Source: Marisa cornuarietis
Lineage: Eukaryota; Mollusca; Gastropoda; Architaenioglossa; Ampullariidae
Direction of reading: 5' to 3'
NCBI GenBank assembly: GCA_004794655.1
Contig: SMMW01000521.1
Location: 2,327,001 to 2,391,000 of the forward strand
DNA: 64,000 nucleotides
Within the stretch, counting starts at the first letter, position 1. Each line of letters begins with the position of its first letter. Position numbers and translations under genes: made by a program. The notes below the pieces were generated by a model. That model made no database searches. It was not told the DNA's origin and saw nothing but the letters and a program-made list of their open reading frames with translations. Of this stretch, positions 12,011 to 25,500 are shown piece after piece.

Positions 12011-12160
12011 TGAGTAAATAGTGTGTTATTAGAATGAGTCTGACTTGTACTCGTCGTCTGCTGTGCGGTAAACTGCTTCTTTGGAGCAAACGTTTGAATC
12101 TCTCTATCTTTCTCCTGTCGTCCTCTACTCATATTACGTTTAATGTAAGCCATGACTTTT

Positions 12161-12194
12161 AACACACACACACACACACACACACGGACGTTTG

Positions 12195-12228
<34 letters not shown>
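12161..12228. repeat. (CA)n-(CT)n-(CA)n compound microsatellite
   Basis: Two CA runs flank a CT run. Confidence 0.93.
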
Positions 12229-13275
12229 AAGAACAACTGGAAAAGAGAAAAAGGAAAGAGAGAATAAGGAAAAGAGGGATAACTTAACACAAAGATTATA
12301 ATCTCGAGACAACGTGGCTGTAATTATATGACAGAATAGAGGCTTTGCATTTTTTATTTTGCGACATAGGGAAAACATGCGCCTAGGAAACTCAGGCCTC
12401 AAAGACACCGTCAGTCTAATTACCTGACTAAAGGAAGACGCTCGTGTTGAGACTGATTGTCATGGGTGTCAATTGTGTATAATTTTACCGGCAGGAAAAC
12501 TCTTTGTCATTTTCTTTCCTCATTCGTACGCGTCATTTACGAGCAGAATATTTTAGTATTTCAGTTATGACAATAATTACCCCGGTGTTTGACTGAGACA
12601 AGCAGGCTAAACAGGAGACATAAAGAAACGATGTAGTTTTAAGAAACACAGAAGGAATTAGAGATAGAGGAAGAAAGACCCAGAGAGAGGAAGGGGGAGA
12701 GGTAGTAAAAATAGAGATAAGTTAAGGACAGAGATTAAAATGTCAGTTACAATCCTATTTTACGATGCTGATAGGATAAGCAATATGGGGGTTTATTGGG
12801 AAAGTAGGTATACTGCTGGACTACAATGCAAAAAAATGCTTCCTTTGTGCGTCTGCCTTCATGTGTTTGTTTTCTGGTTGTCACTTTACTCTGGCTAACA
12901 GTCAGAAAAACCCGGACACACACACACACACCACTAAGCTAAATCATTACTATAATGTGAAGAACTGATTGCTAAACTAGATCAAAGAACCTAAGCTAGA
13001 AATGTTTTGTAAAGGACACATACAGACTTTCTTTTGCATCTAGACTTTTTTTCAAATTGGTATTTTCTCTTTATATAAAAGTGATAAATTACTCTCAGCC
13101 AGATATAGACATACAGCACCACCCCGCAAACAGAGAGAAAATACCTAAGGTGGGAAGCTTCCTGGTTGCTTTCAATACAGCTTAGGCCACAGGTGACAGC
13201 TAGCATTAGAGAAGAGAAGATCTATGGGTGGGCAGCATGTCAAGTTACTTGTGATTGTAACCTGTGTAGAGTTTC

Positions 13276-13277
13276 TC

Positions 13278-13373
<96 letters not shown>
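13276..13373. repeat. (TTTC)n array
   Basis: About 24 units; the same motif as the array at 11538. Confidence 0.97.
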
Positions 13374-13374
<1 letters not shown>

Positions 13375-13504
13375 TCTCCTTGCAGAAATGTTAGCTTAAC
13401 AGTCCACATTTTTACGGCTGAATAGATTGCGCAATGCCTACCAGGATATTAAGACACATATGCAAACAAACTTAATATCAGACAGAAAAACAGTCACGAA
13501 AACT

Positions 13505-13583
13505 GAGTGAGTGAGTGAGTGAGTGAGTGAGTGAGTGAGTGAGTGAGTGAGTGAGTGAGTGAGTGAGTGAGTGAGTGAGTGAG
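13505..13583. repeat. (GAGT)n array
   Basis: About 19 units; the same motif as the array at 11239. Confidence 0.97.
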
Positions 13584-14316
13584 AAGGAAAGCCAAGAATA
13601 ATCTGTTGACTTCAAAGGGAACGACGATAAATCATAATCATCAAGGAAGTCCATTCCACTGATCTTAACGCATCACTAGGTTTTTCCTCGTGAGCCATTA
13701 GGGACACACAAGTGAGTCTTCAATGCTTGGTCCTGTGTGGGGATGATGGTTTGCATTTATATTTTATGGTTTGCGAATAATGGAGGAAGAAACATCCTGC
13801 ATAAACCTCTGCATAGATTCCATGGTTACCTTGTCGGCCATGGCGGCGATTGACGTTGGAGCGCAATCCGGCTTTACCTTTACAGCAGATCTCGACACAT
13901 TAGAGAGCTGTTTTCTGAGCAAAAGACCTGCTTGTTTTGTAGTTTATGGAATTTGACATCTTCTGATGCCAATATTAATCAGTGTGTATTTCGTGTCCAT
14001 AAAAACCGCTATCTATTTTTTCACAGTTGATTTTAGAGCACTATGCTTTAGTCCCCATGTTTTTGGTATCAATTTAAAGCTTATTTTTTCCTCTAGTAAT
14101 ACTAACATGTTCAACAACAAGCATGTGCATGTGTGAGAAAAGTTATCTGTACATGTGAAACGATGTAGAGAAACCTATGTATGTTTCTATTCATGTTGAC
14201 GTGTCCGTGTGTCTATTTGTCCACCTGTGTGTTGAAATTACCCTTATGAATTTTAATTTTTTGCTGGTTGCTTCAAGGGCACTTTTCTCTCTTTTCTTGT
14301 TGACAGATTTTTCTTT

Positions 14317-14368
14317 GTAAAGCGCGGTGAGCCTGGTTTTTGCTGGGGAACTGCGCTATAAAAGCTCA

Positions 14369-14420
<52 letters not shown>
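14317..14420 (+). mobile_element. SINE-like 3' end with (ATT)n tail
   Basis: A GTAAAGCGCGGTGAGCC block, then TGCGCTATAAAAGC, then about 16 ATT units. The copy at 30240-30324 has the same order (GTACAGCGCATTGAGTC, TTGCGCTATATAAAT, ATT run). A conserved 3' domain plus a microsatellite tail is typical of SINEs or short LINE tails. The 5' limit is unclear. Confidence 0.65.
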
Positions 14421-16413
14421 TCCCTTTTCATTCGGTGATAAAGAATAGGAATGTTGTAAGGTGACCATTACTAGAAAGAGCAAAGAAACTAGATAACAAA
14501 CAAAAACTATGCATAAAAAGATAAAATTGTGACAGAATATGTGTTTAGATATTTGTCTGTTTACTATTTTGTCGCACCGGCCCTACTTTTCAAGGCCATT
14601 AATTAAGAGTAAAGCTATTCGCGTACACCCCCGACGTCTATATCGTTGTTCCTTTTCTTTAGGTAATGATGTTTGTATATTTGTATCTGGACAACAAAAG
14701 GGCATGAGGTATGCACTTAGATTTGGATGTGTTTAACTGTTAAGAAAAAAAGCCATACGCCAAACTAGAAACAACTTTGACCTGTTATGTAGACCTCTCC
14801 TTTGGGATGGCTTAAACAATGTCAGACACATTTTTGTATTTATTTGCATGTAGCAGACAGAAACCTAAAAATTAAGAATACAAACTAGATTTGTAGATGC
14901 ATTTTGGTAATGTCATACCAATCGAAAGTGGGTAACGCTGAAGATAATGTACTTTGTCCTCCATTATGAGCAAAACAGAATCAGAGTCATTTAATGTGCA
15001 TGCATAATAAAGTGATTTTGTGATCCATGATAGACGGGTATTCTGCAAGGAAAATAAACATCTCAACATAAAACAACTGTAATCACCAAGATTGGCATGG
15101 CATGGATTTTTTTATAAAAGGTAAATTTTCAACTACTTTAAATAAAAGCTTATAATTTACTAATGCGTTATCGTAAGGAAAAGGTCTATGTTCAATTAGA
15201 ACAAACGAACGTATTATTAATATTAATGGCTTAACTTCAAAAGGTGGACCATTAAAAGTAGATAAAATATTGAAAATGTAAAACACATGTACAATAAATT
15301 GAATTTTTTTTATGTAGAAGTGCTTCATTGCATCTACACAAAGAAGGAATGGGGTAAATATAGCAGAATGACCGTAACGTAGAAAGACATAAGTAGAAAA
15401 AATACTTTGGTCAATGGAAAACAAATCTCGAACACACACGCTTGTGATATTATGCATAAAACCAATTAAAAAGTCAGATAATCGCAACAAATTGACTACA
15501 ATATACAAACTGAAAGATATTAGATAAAGAATTACCTTGGTCAATATATATTAAATCTTTAACAAAAACTTCTTTAAAACATTTTCTTTGAAAACACACA
15601 AACTTGTATTAGTATGCAACTATTTGCATTACTTAACACGCTTATGCTGATCATGACTTGCTTCTCAAATCAGAATTGTTTTTAAGAAAATACTGTTTAT
15701 GAATTGGAATGGTAAGAACTCTGATATTATATATGTAGTTTAGTTAAGCTATAACAACTTTTACAGCAGTTCCTATAAAAGCAATATAAAGCAAGCTTAA
15801 TCATTAATGTCTTTTAGAGAATATGTGCGACAAATGAATAGTTTCTTAACAAATCTTTTACTCTAATATAACATCAGAACTAACTTAAATATGACCAACA
15901 TTAAATACAACGTACAAATATCAGGAACTGTTATAATTGAATACAACACATTTGACTTAGCAAGACTCCTTAAGGACAAGGAACAGTGGCAGGCATCCTT
16001 GCTACAAAAAATATTTCATCTGGACAAATAAAAAGAAATAAAAGAAAACTTTTACTAGCATATAAGTATTTATATACGATTAGTGAAAACCGTTATAATG
16101 CCCAAATGTCATATTTACTGTGGTAGAATTTTTGTGTGATGTAGGTTTCACTTAAAAAGTTTAGTTCATTGTGTATAAAAAAAGTTTTTCAGCATACAGT
16201 ACAATCATACAGTACAATAATACATATTAAGAAATAGTTTATAGAATCCTTGTTTGAAATCTTAGGTATTGTCAACTTCTGTTCTACGCAAAAAAGTGTA
16301 TAAATACCTGTAAAATGTAGCTGTTTGCTAACTGTGTAATAATTATCTGTGCTACTAATTATACATTACTAAACAGTTTACATTAAAATTTTGCAGGTTT
16401 CTTTACCGTTTAC

Positions 16414-16544
16414 CTAATGTGAGAAGGCATCAATGGTCTTATTTTCCATACCTGAAGGTTCGGAGGAATTTTGACCTCTGTGAGTAAAACCCATGTAGCC
16501 ATGTTCATCACCATCCTGCCTTGTAACCGTGTCATAGGAAGCAC
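16414..16544 (-). CDS. Gene C alternative tail 2, terminal exon
   Basis: 131 nt, acceptor CTTAG, phase 1 in, ending at a TAG. It reads GASYDTVTRQDGDEHGYMGF and ends KTIDAFSH. An internal CAG|GTATGG at 16452 could act as a donor instead, leading to a further exon not seen. Confidence 0.6.
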
Positions 16545-19500
16545 CTAAGACAAAAAACCTGCATGAGTGCTATATATATATATATAAGTTCATTATATGT
16601 AAGTTATAATGTCAGTTTGATTAAGGATCTTGATACTTCATGGTATAGGGACACTGCATACTAGAACATCAAAATAGAGGGGAAAAGTTAACTAATAGTA
16701 CACGGGACTTTACAATACCTGTTGGTTGACCGCTTTCACATTTGCTCTGGTCAAGATCCACGTAATTATGTTCGTTGTTTGCAGGCCTTCTGGCAGCTTC
16801 GTACACAGGATCTGAGATTAAAACAAACACGTGCTATGTTGTAAACTCTGGAGATTGCATTAATATTTTACGTTTTGCGTGTTTACATGAAATTATGGTA
16901 CATTTATAAAAGTCTCCTGGCTTTTCTGCTAAAACGTTTTTATTCTTTTTATTTATTGTGTACATTATTTACTTCAGTGGATAACAAATATATTATGGAT
17001 AAGAAGTATAAAGAAAACAGTTAAAGTGTAAGTCAAGAATGCAGATCGCATAAAAGAAAAGTAACTTAAAATGGGTACACCAGTGTGTATTTTTACAAAA
17101 TATTTCCATTTCGAGATTGAATCCAGAATACCTGTTTTGTTCTCCACTTAACTGTGCTTACTTTAAAAACAGTTAAATAGTTCATTGATGTTGTGGCTAG
17201 GTGTATGGATCATTTGTTTACATTTTAATGAGACTTGCAAGTTTCTAGAACAAGAATAAATCTGTGTAATATGACAGGAATTTCACGTTTTAATAAAAAT
17301 GATTATTTATACTACCCAAAAAATATCAAAGTTCCTCTAGTGTAAAAGTACATTTTAGTTTTCATTTCTTGGAATTCTCGCCACTTGTTCTACAAGGAAA
17401 AGCTACTTTTAGTTCGTTCTGACATTTCTTTATTCCTCCCTTTGTTGTTTTCTAACTTTCATAATTCATAACCAACGAAGGCAGAGAATACAAAATTTTC
17501 AGGATATTTATTTCGTAGAGTTTCTTATAATTACGCAAGATTATGTAGCTATATATATCTATATATATAAATAAATTGCAATTTTTTAATGTAAAGAATA
17601 GAAAATTATATCAAACATTTTATGCGACCACATATCATCAGATGCATTTCATAAAGTGACAAAAACTGCAAGCATCCTTTTACCGTAAAGCATTTTTAAG
17701 ATACGATTATTTTGCAGAATTTCTTATCGACTGCTTTTAAACAAGTTAATGTTCATGCCATTTTTTACTACATTTTGAAAAAGTGTTGATATTTTATGCA
17801 TAGTTTCCATGTCGTTTAGCACAAACATCCCAAAACAGCAACAAAATAAATGTGAGTATTGGAAAGTAGATACAACAATGTGTGTATAAATCTTCTTTTT
17901 GATTTAAATATAAAAATAAAAATGATTTTTACAGTTAAGAAAGTTAAGCATAGCTGATAACTTTAGTCTGCAAAATCAAGAACATAAAACAAAATGTAAA
18001 ACATATTAAAAGAGAATACCATTTTAACTACGTAGACTGTACAGATATCCTTAACTATAAATCTAAAAATATATACAGTTTAAAAAAATGAAAACGAACA
18101 GGTATACAGTTGCAGAAGATTAAACTACTTTCAAAGGTGAAATATCTTTAAACTGTTAAAATGCATCTCTCTTTCAAGTGTCTTCTTATCTATTATTCTT
18201 TTTCACACGATCATGTACGTGTTATTATTCATACAGAATATGCAATGACACTGAATGGATGCTTCATTAATCAGTCTTTCCATTCATTGCATTCTTCATC
18301 CATTCATCCTTTCATTTGTTTATCCATTCTTATCAAACATAAGATACAAACAAAGAAACATGCCGTTTTATATATATATATATATATATGTAAACCCTAG
18401 TTACAAAAGAACAACAGTAAACCTCCGTCTCTACTTTCCAAAAAGGTTCCACCTCAAATATTATAAATACTTCTTTTTTCGTTTTCACTTACGTTGACAT
18501 ATCTCAAGCAGACTCTTCACAAAATCAAATCAATGAGGAAAAATTTCTTTCTTCGTTTTTGTTTCACACCTAGTGCGCAAAGAAGCAAAAACAAAAAGAA
18601 TCCAACAAAATGTGATCTTAGAACACAACTTTTAACAATAAGGATGGTTATTACGCTCGCTCTAAAATGAAGTAATCGCTTTGTGTAATTTGAAGGTGAT
18701 TGTAGTCAGCAGCGGCATCATCTTGCCCAGCCCTATCCTCTTCAAAATGTAAAGCATTGTACTCTTCTTCAGAAGTAGCTAGTGTAGAACTGTCCTGTTA
18801 AAAACACGTAAAATTCTTTTGTTAAATCTCGTACTGCTTTCAATTGGATTTTTCGTCACGAACCAATTTTTTTATTAAATGCGATCAGCAAACCCTGATG
18901 TACTTTTGCAAAACTGCCTCAAGATATGAGAATTCAGTCATATAAATGTATGCATTATTGAAAAATAAACCAGACAAATTTGTTTTTAATATGTGTGCAT
19001 TCTATTTTATATCATTTTTAAACACTTATTTGTCATGACAAACATGTGTTTCTTACAGGGCTCATAGTTCCAGACAGTGAAGCCGAAGGAACTACATGGT
19101 AGACGCCTAAACCAGAGTCAGTTGGAACTTCAGTCACATTCACGTAGACATCTGAATATCATAAGATCAAAGAAATTATTATGCATTTAGAAGGATTGTA
19201 TTACATAGTAATATGTGACTACTTGCCTTTACTTTAATTTTATTTCTTTTTTCCTGTGCTTCCCTGGTCTCTTTCAAATTTTGTAACAAAGAGAAAGCCT
19301 TCCTTAAATCCTTCTTTTGCTTCCAACTCACTTTCTCTGAAGCACTTAATCACGAAAACAGCGCCTAGACATCATTCATTAATATTTTACAATTAGAAAA
19401 ACTACAAGGACGTTAACTGTATAGACTCCCGCCTAAACCCAATCTATATGCTTTTCGGGCTTAAAGTATCTTGCTTCAGATATAGTACAGATCCTCCTAC

Positions 19501-22500
19501 GCGGATGATGTTGTACTTAAAACATATTCTATTGCCATTCCCCATAAACCGCTCGATATTTTAAAAAAAACATATGCAAATGGTTTTGAAATGACTGTAG
19601 GCCTCAGATAAACCAAATTCATTTTTTTTTAGGAAAGATGGATTTTTAACGACAAAGGAGTCATGGTATTATGGTGAAGAAAGAATAAAGTTCGTTAACA
19701 TGTATAAGTATCTAGGTCTCTGTTTCACAACTAAACACTTTCTCTCTCTCTCGCTTGCAGCTAAGCCCATAATCAGATCCTGCCAGCTATTAAAATGCCT
19801 ACGAATAATAGGAGATATACCAAGAAGACTGTTTAGATTTAGAATATCGCCCGTTCATGTGCATCAATATTAAATGATATATCTTCTAGCCAGCATGAGA
19901 TTGAAGATATATTGCACACACTGTTTGATTGTATTAACTATAGCGGTTATAGATCAAGGTTTGATAAATTAAAAGCTACAACACCATATGATCAGGCCAC
20001 GGATGGAATCATGCGAATTTTTCTAGAAAGCTTGTAAATAACCATAAACAAAATTTCTAGGCATTTGTATCAAAAATATTTTAAAACATAAATAAAGTGG
20101 ATACATTGTTGGAAACAAAGAAATGTATGTAAACTTTAACACCATTGTAAATATTGTTGATGCTTTTTTATATTACCCCTTTGAAACAAAGCAAAATATT
20201 TGCTCTTTAAAGAAATCGAACTCTGTTTTCTTTTTTGATATCCCTGCAGCGGGATTGTCAAGCTCATGTCACCTTTGAGAAAAAGGCGAACTCATCCTTT
20301 CATGTATCCCGGGCATATTCACTGGTCATTGTTGTTAACTTCTCTGTGATTAGTACAAGCTTACTGGCAAATGATATAATGTTTTACCTGATATGTCCCG
20401 GAATTTGTTGTTAACTACTGCTGGTTTTACTGTTGATTTGGCTGTGGCTGTCCATTTATTTGTTCTCTCTGCGACTTCATCTGCTTGATGATTGCAATAA
20501 CTTTCTTCTTGAAGTCCATTGTTGTCAGCTGCCTCGTACACTGAAGCATATTCATCCTCGCCCTGCTGGGCTGTCGCTGACCTGGGGACAGTGTACAGGT
20601 CGCCTGATGGAGCCGAGTGGCGTTCAATGGGAGTCTGTGTCTTTGGCTTCTTCACGACTGCGTAAAGCTTCGACAAGGGTATGTTTATATGAAAGAAGCT
20701 ACCACCATTAGTCATAAATGTCGGTGAACCTGCAATTACGAATGAAAATACATTTTGGTTGAAGATTTTAACCTTTGAATTTCTGATACATTGTGCATAG
20801 GTACTAAGAGTCCCTTTTAGATTTTTAAGGTAAATATTTCGTGTTCACGTTATTAGTTCACAACAACAAGGAAAAATAAAAATTGAAAAATGTAAAAATA
20901 TCTGAGCATTGTCTGATTTATGTAATGTTTTCTTAATTGGTTCTTCCTTGCTTGTATGCTTCCTTCTTTCTTTACTGATTCAATTTATCAAAAAGTTAGA
21001 AACCAAAACTGAAAGAGCATCTAAAACAGCGTGACAAGAGAATAGCTAAAAAGCAAGGTTGCAACATTCTGCAATTGTTTTTCCCTACACCAAAGAGAAA
21101 GAATAACATATAATGATGTAGAATCAAAAAGCAATGTAAAAAGAAAATTACATAAACGTCAAATGTTGACCGATCGAGAGAGTGAAAAGAATCATTTTCA
21201 GTCTGTAAAAATATACATGCGCATTGATTTTTTCGGAGAGTAAAACATTATAACTCGTTAAGAAGCACTTGATGCTAGCGGGTCTTTAAATAAAGCGTTA
21301 TAGAAAAAAATTCATAGCTATAAGCGAAAATAACACTTGCCTGACCACTGAATTTTCCTATCGGTGTGTCTTGCTAAAGGCAGGTGGGAAACATAATGTG
21401 GAAAGTAGAAGAGGTATGGCGACTCGTTCTTAGTTCCGAAGAATAAACGGGCTTGTTAAACCACATCGCATTTATAAAATAATAGAATGAGGAAATTATT
21501 CAGTTGCACGCGTTTCTTATTACGCGCAGAACAAATTGACACAAATTAGGTGGAAAAGGTTGAGACACCGCGTTACAACCAGGTGTGACGAATGATATAT
21601 GTTACAATCCTGCTGATTTTAGAATAATCGTCGCAAAACTTAAATTATTTTACATTTTTATTTTAATAAAGCCATATTGATAGTAAGGATGACTGAAGAG
21701 AGATGTATAAAAATTTAATTGTTAGCATATGTATTATCTGCAGTATATGAACTGATATACAAAAAGACGCACAGCATTTAGAGTCTCAAAATGCTAACCT
21801 TTTCGTCGTTTGATGATGCACACAACAACTGCTACGATGACTAATACAATCACTGCAGCTGCAATGGCACCACCAATTACTCCACCACTGATACTTTCGG
21901 TAGATGCAGCGGTGTCTACTACCTCATCTCCTGTTAGAGAAACATCCAATAAGAACGACAATTTAAAAGGTAAAAGTTGCCCAAATTCAAAAAGTCAACG
22001 TTTGATCTATCATTTGCCCTAAGGCAAAAAAATTACAGAAATAGGTTCCTGTATTTGCTTGTGGTTGCTAAATTATCACATTTTTTTAAACATATAACAA
22101 CCTATATCTATTTATTTGTTATTGGCGTACATCTTATTTTAATACACAAACATGTCGGTGCATGGGTTTTGTAATAATTTTAATTCTACTTACTTACAAC
22201 AGGTTGGACGATGGTTTGCGACATAAGTACACTTTGGAAGTGTGTGTTTCTAGCTGTGCAAGTTACCAAAAGCTGTTCATCTTGCTTGGCTAGATTTAAA
22301 ATGCAGGTGCTTGTGTTATTATTGTCTGTCTGGTCATGACAGTTGATGTTCCAAGTAAACATAACAGACGGATAGACATCAATCGCTGTGCAGGTAAAAC
22401 GTATTGTCTCTGATCCATTTTCTGGGGTGCTATTTACGAGGACTGCAGAAGGACCATCTGCAGGCAGTTAAAAAATTGATGCAAGTACTGCGAACAATAA

Positions 22501-25500
22501 CGCATTCTTTTCTAACATACACTTGCACTCGTTCCCCCGTCTCTGTTAGTAATATTGTCAAAAAGCCCTTTTCTTAACGACAAATGGACGTCGTAGGAGT
22601 TCAATAAACAAAGAAATAGAGATAAGTGGAAATTGTGCATTGGTTCTGTATCAATGTAGTATTTTAACTTATTTTCAGTAAACAATTTGCTGTGTGGTTT
22701 CTTTTGGTATCTGTAAGTGATTAACGTCTTGTGAATGGTGAAATTCTGGCTTTTAAGCTTTTTTAGTCACGCTAGTTACCCTTATCCCATCTAAGATAAG
22801 AATTCTTTCGATCAAAACTTTAGAGAAAATTGTCTAGTATCTATTGCTATTTAACTTAGTGCGGTCGATCAATCAATCAATCAATCACATAAGGCGATTA
22901 AAAAGCGCAGTACATTTAATACCAACACTCACACACAAAGACAAATGGCTACTTACACGCTATAGTAATGATGTAAGTAGTACTTATGTTGATATAACCA
23001 CCTGGACCCCATACTAGCCGACATATGTAATGATTTCCAGTGGACTGTCGGCTTAAACTGCTTAGTTTCAATGTTTCATTGAGCAATCCGTCCCATACTA
23101 ATTTTGCAGGTGGGCTCCAAAGTGCAGTCGATTTGCAAGTGCAGTTGAGATCTGATCCCTCAAGTATAAGTTCTGGGCAGTTGTGAGCTGGTTTTTGCTC
23201 GTTAGGATAAGCTTCATGATTTTGTTTGACCAACACAAGCATGTCACTTAAAAGCACTTTATTAGGCTGAGTAATCGTAGTTCTCATCATAATCAAAACA
23301 ATAATAATATTCTATTGCTTAACGTGTTTGAGTTTATTAAATTTTTCCAAACTAAATTTTATTTTACTGAAATACATTTTGCAACAAATTGTGCTAATAT
23401 TACTTGCTACATAACCGAATATTTTGGAAAGCATTTAGTAACATTCTTAAAGATAATACAGATGTTGTGTAAACAGTTTGTAAAACTGGAATTTTGTAAG
23501 TTTACGCTCTAATTTTAATCATAAATATGTCAATGCTTATATTATAACTGAAAAATAATGCGTATAAAATGCTACCTGAGTATCTCGAAACCCACTACAT
23601 ATGTTACAACTGCGCTATTCATTTAAAGAAAATGCTGTAAAATTAATATAAAAAAATTCCCTTACATATACTGACTGTGTCGTTGTAGTAAACACCAGAG
23701 CCTGGAAATACCCTCAGACTGTATGTGTAATTGCCCCTCACAATAGGCATTTCTTGAGTGAATGAACAATTACCACGTTTATATCCCCTTGAATTACTTT
23801 CAGTATATGACTTGAGTGTGCCAGCGAACCCGCCATAGCTATAGCTCTGCACAGAAATTGTTGTAATGTATGGATACAATGCTTGCATGCACCAAATTCA
23901 GATGTGAAATCATAAACTTTAGTAGATGTAACTCATTTAACACAGCCATATCTTTACCAATTTGCTTTTTGTATGTCCGTATACATTTTGAGTGGGATTT
24001 TAAATATGTCGCTAAAAACCTTCGAAAGTATTACTTGTTATTAACTTTTTTCTATAATGAAACCACGGTTACTTTAAAACTTATATGAAATGTGTTAAAA
24101 TGATAGTACAAGGCGATCTTTTATAGAGTTCGATAAAAGAAATGAAACAACTGAAAATGGTGTAAAATGAGTTGAAGGGAATATAAACAAGGAAAAAGGA
24201 AAAACATTACAGAATAACGCAAGGATAATTCTTCACGTGCATGTGGACTTGCGTCAACATATGGCTTATACTGCACAGAAACTTTGCCTTTTCGAAATAC
24301 GTTTAACAGCATGTTCAAAACATTATTTCTTCGGCACTGACAAAGCAAACGACTTATAACACGGTAAATAATAAGGGTAGTTTAAAAAAGACATGTCAAA
24401 AGGTTCACATTTATTTAAGAACTTTATCTTGTCAAAACACCATAAAGACGACATTTTAAACTAATTGATCTTACGAATCTGCTATGCAAAGCAAAACAGA
24501 ATAAGCGTGAATGTGATCGAATGAGAAAATAGGAGTAGTGGTAAGATCTGTTGAATATGGGAGCATCTTACAGCTTTTTGTATAAAAAAACTCATATTTG
24601 TATATGAAGCTAATACTATTTGAAAATAATTCAGTACCACGTCGTCGCTCTGATGCCAAGCGCAAGAGTAGTTGTTGTTCGACGCGTACATTCGAAAAAC
24701 TAAGCACGTTCCGTGTACCTTCCAGTTTGAGAGTTCCACATGGCATGTTTCAGAAGGGACAAGTGCGGGCGCTGTTTCAAAATGAAAACGTCACTGTAGA
24801 TAAAGACATAGATTCCAAACATCCATACCATATGAACAGATACATAAATATTACTTAAAAGGGGGATATTGCAAACTGCGCCCAATTTTAGTCTTTTAGT
24901 ATAGCGCACAATGTTTACCCAGCACATGACTCTACATAGCCTTTTTGTCTTGATCTGATGATAGTTTATTATACTTATCATTATTATAATTGGTAAGATA
25001 GTACTCTCTTTGGGGTCGTTACTTTATGGAATGGTAGTAAAAGAAACTGCTAAGAATGCGGATCTATATATTTTTTCAAGTTTCATTCCATCTCAATGTA
25101 ATATCAAAGACAAGAGTCAGTTTTGTTGCTGGTCGATCGCCTTTGTCAATACCGCCTTATCATTCATAATGGGTAAAACTGACTAAGGCTTTTTTGTGGG
25201 TAATGTTAATTACTGTTGTTCGTAATTACCAAATAAGAACGATTTATTCTATTTTTTGCTCTTTTAACTTGTCTTTATACAACTGGTAAGCCACATTTTG
25301 TCTAAACATATCATAATCATAGATTTTAAGAATTTACTAAAGTCATAATATGTTTCTAAACTAATATATTTGTTTAGCCATTTGTAAATAGACGCACGCA
25401 GACCAAGAAACATGAAAAATCATTTCAATTATTATAGCTAAGTGAAACAAAAGAAATTTAACCGCAGAAAGGAGGAAAATAAGGCTGTTCCACCCACCTA

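Larger units (their letters stand above)
9659..16413. other. Intergenic spacer between genes C and D
   Basis: No gene is supported. The span holds long tetranucleotide arrays (GAGT and TTTC), CA repeats, one SINE 3' end with an (ATT)n tail and one possible tRNA-like element. The rest is AT-rich with short chance ORFs only. Confidence 0.6.

Noticed and set aside
13771..13956. Plus-strand ORF with AAIDVGAQSGFTFTADLD, faintly like the N-terminus of HSPA12-type proteins (AIDFGTTxSG)
   Set aside because: The ATPase loop pattern is not kept and no further exon or domain is seen; probably chance or a very decayed copy.
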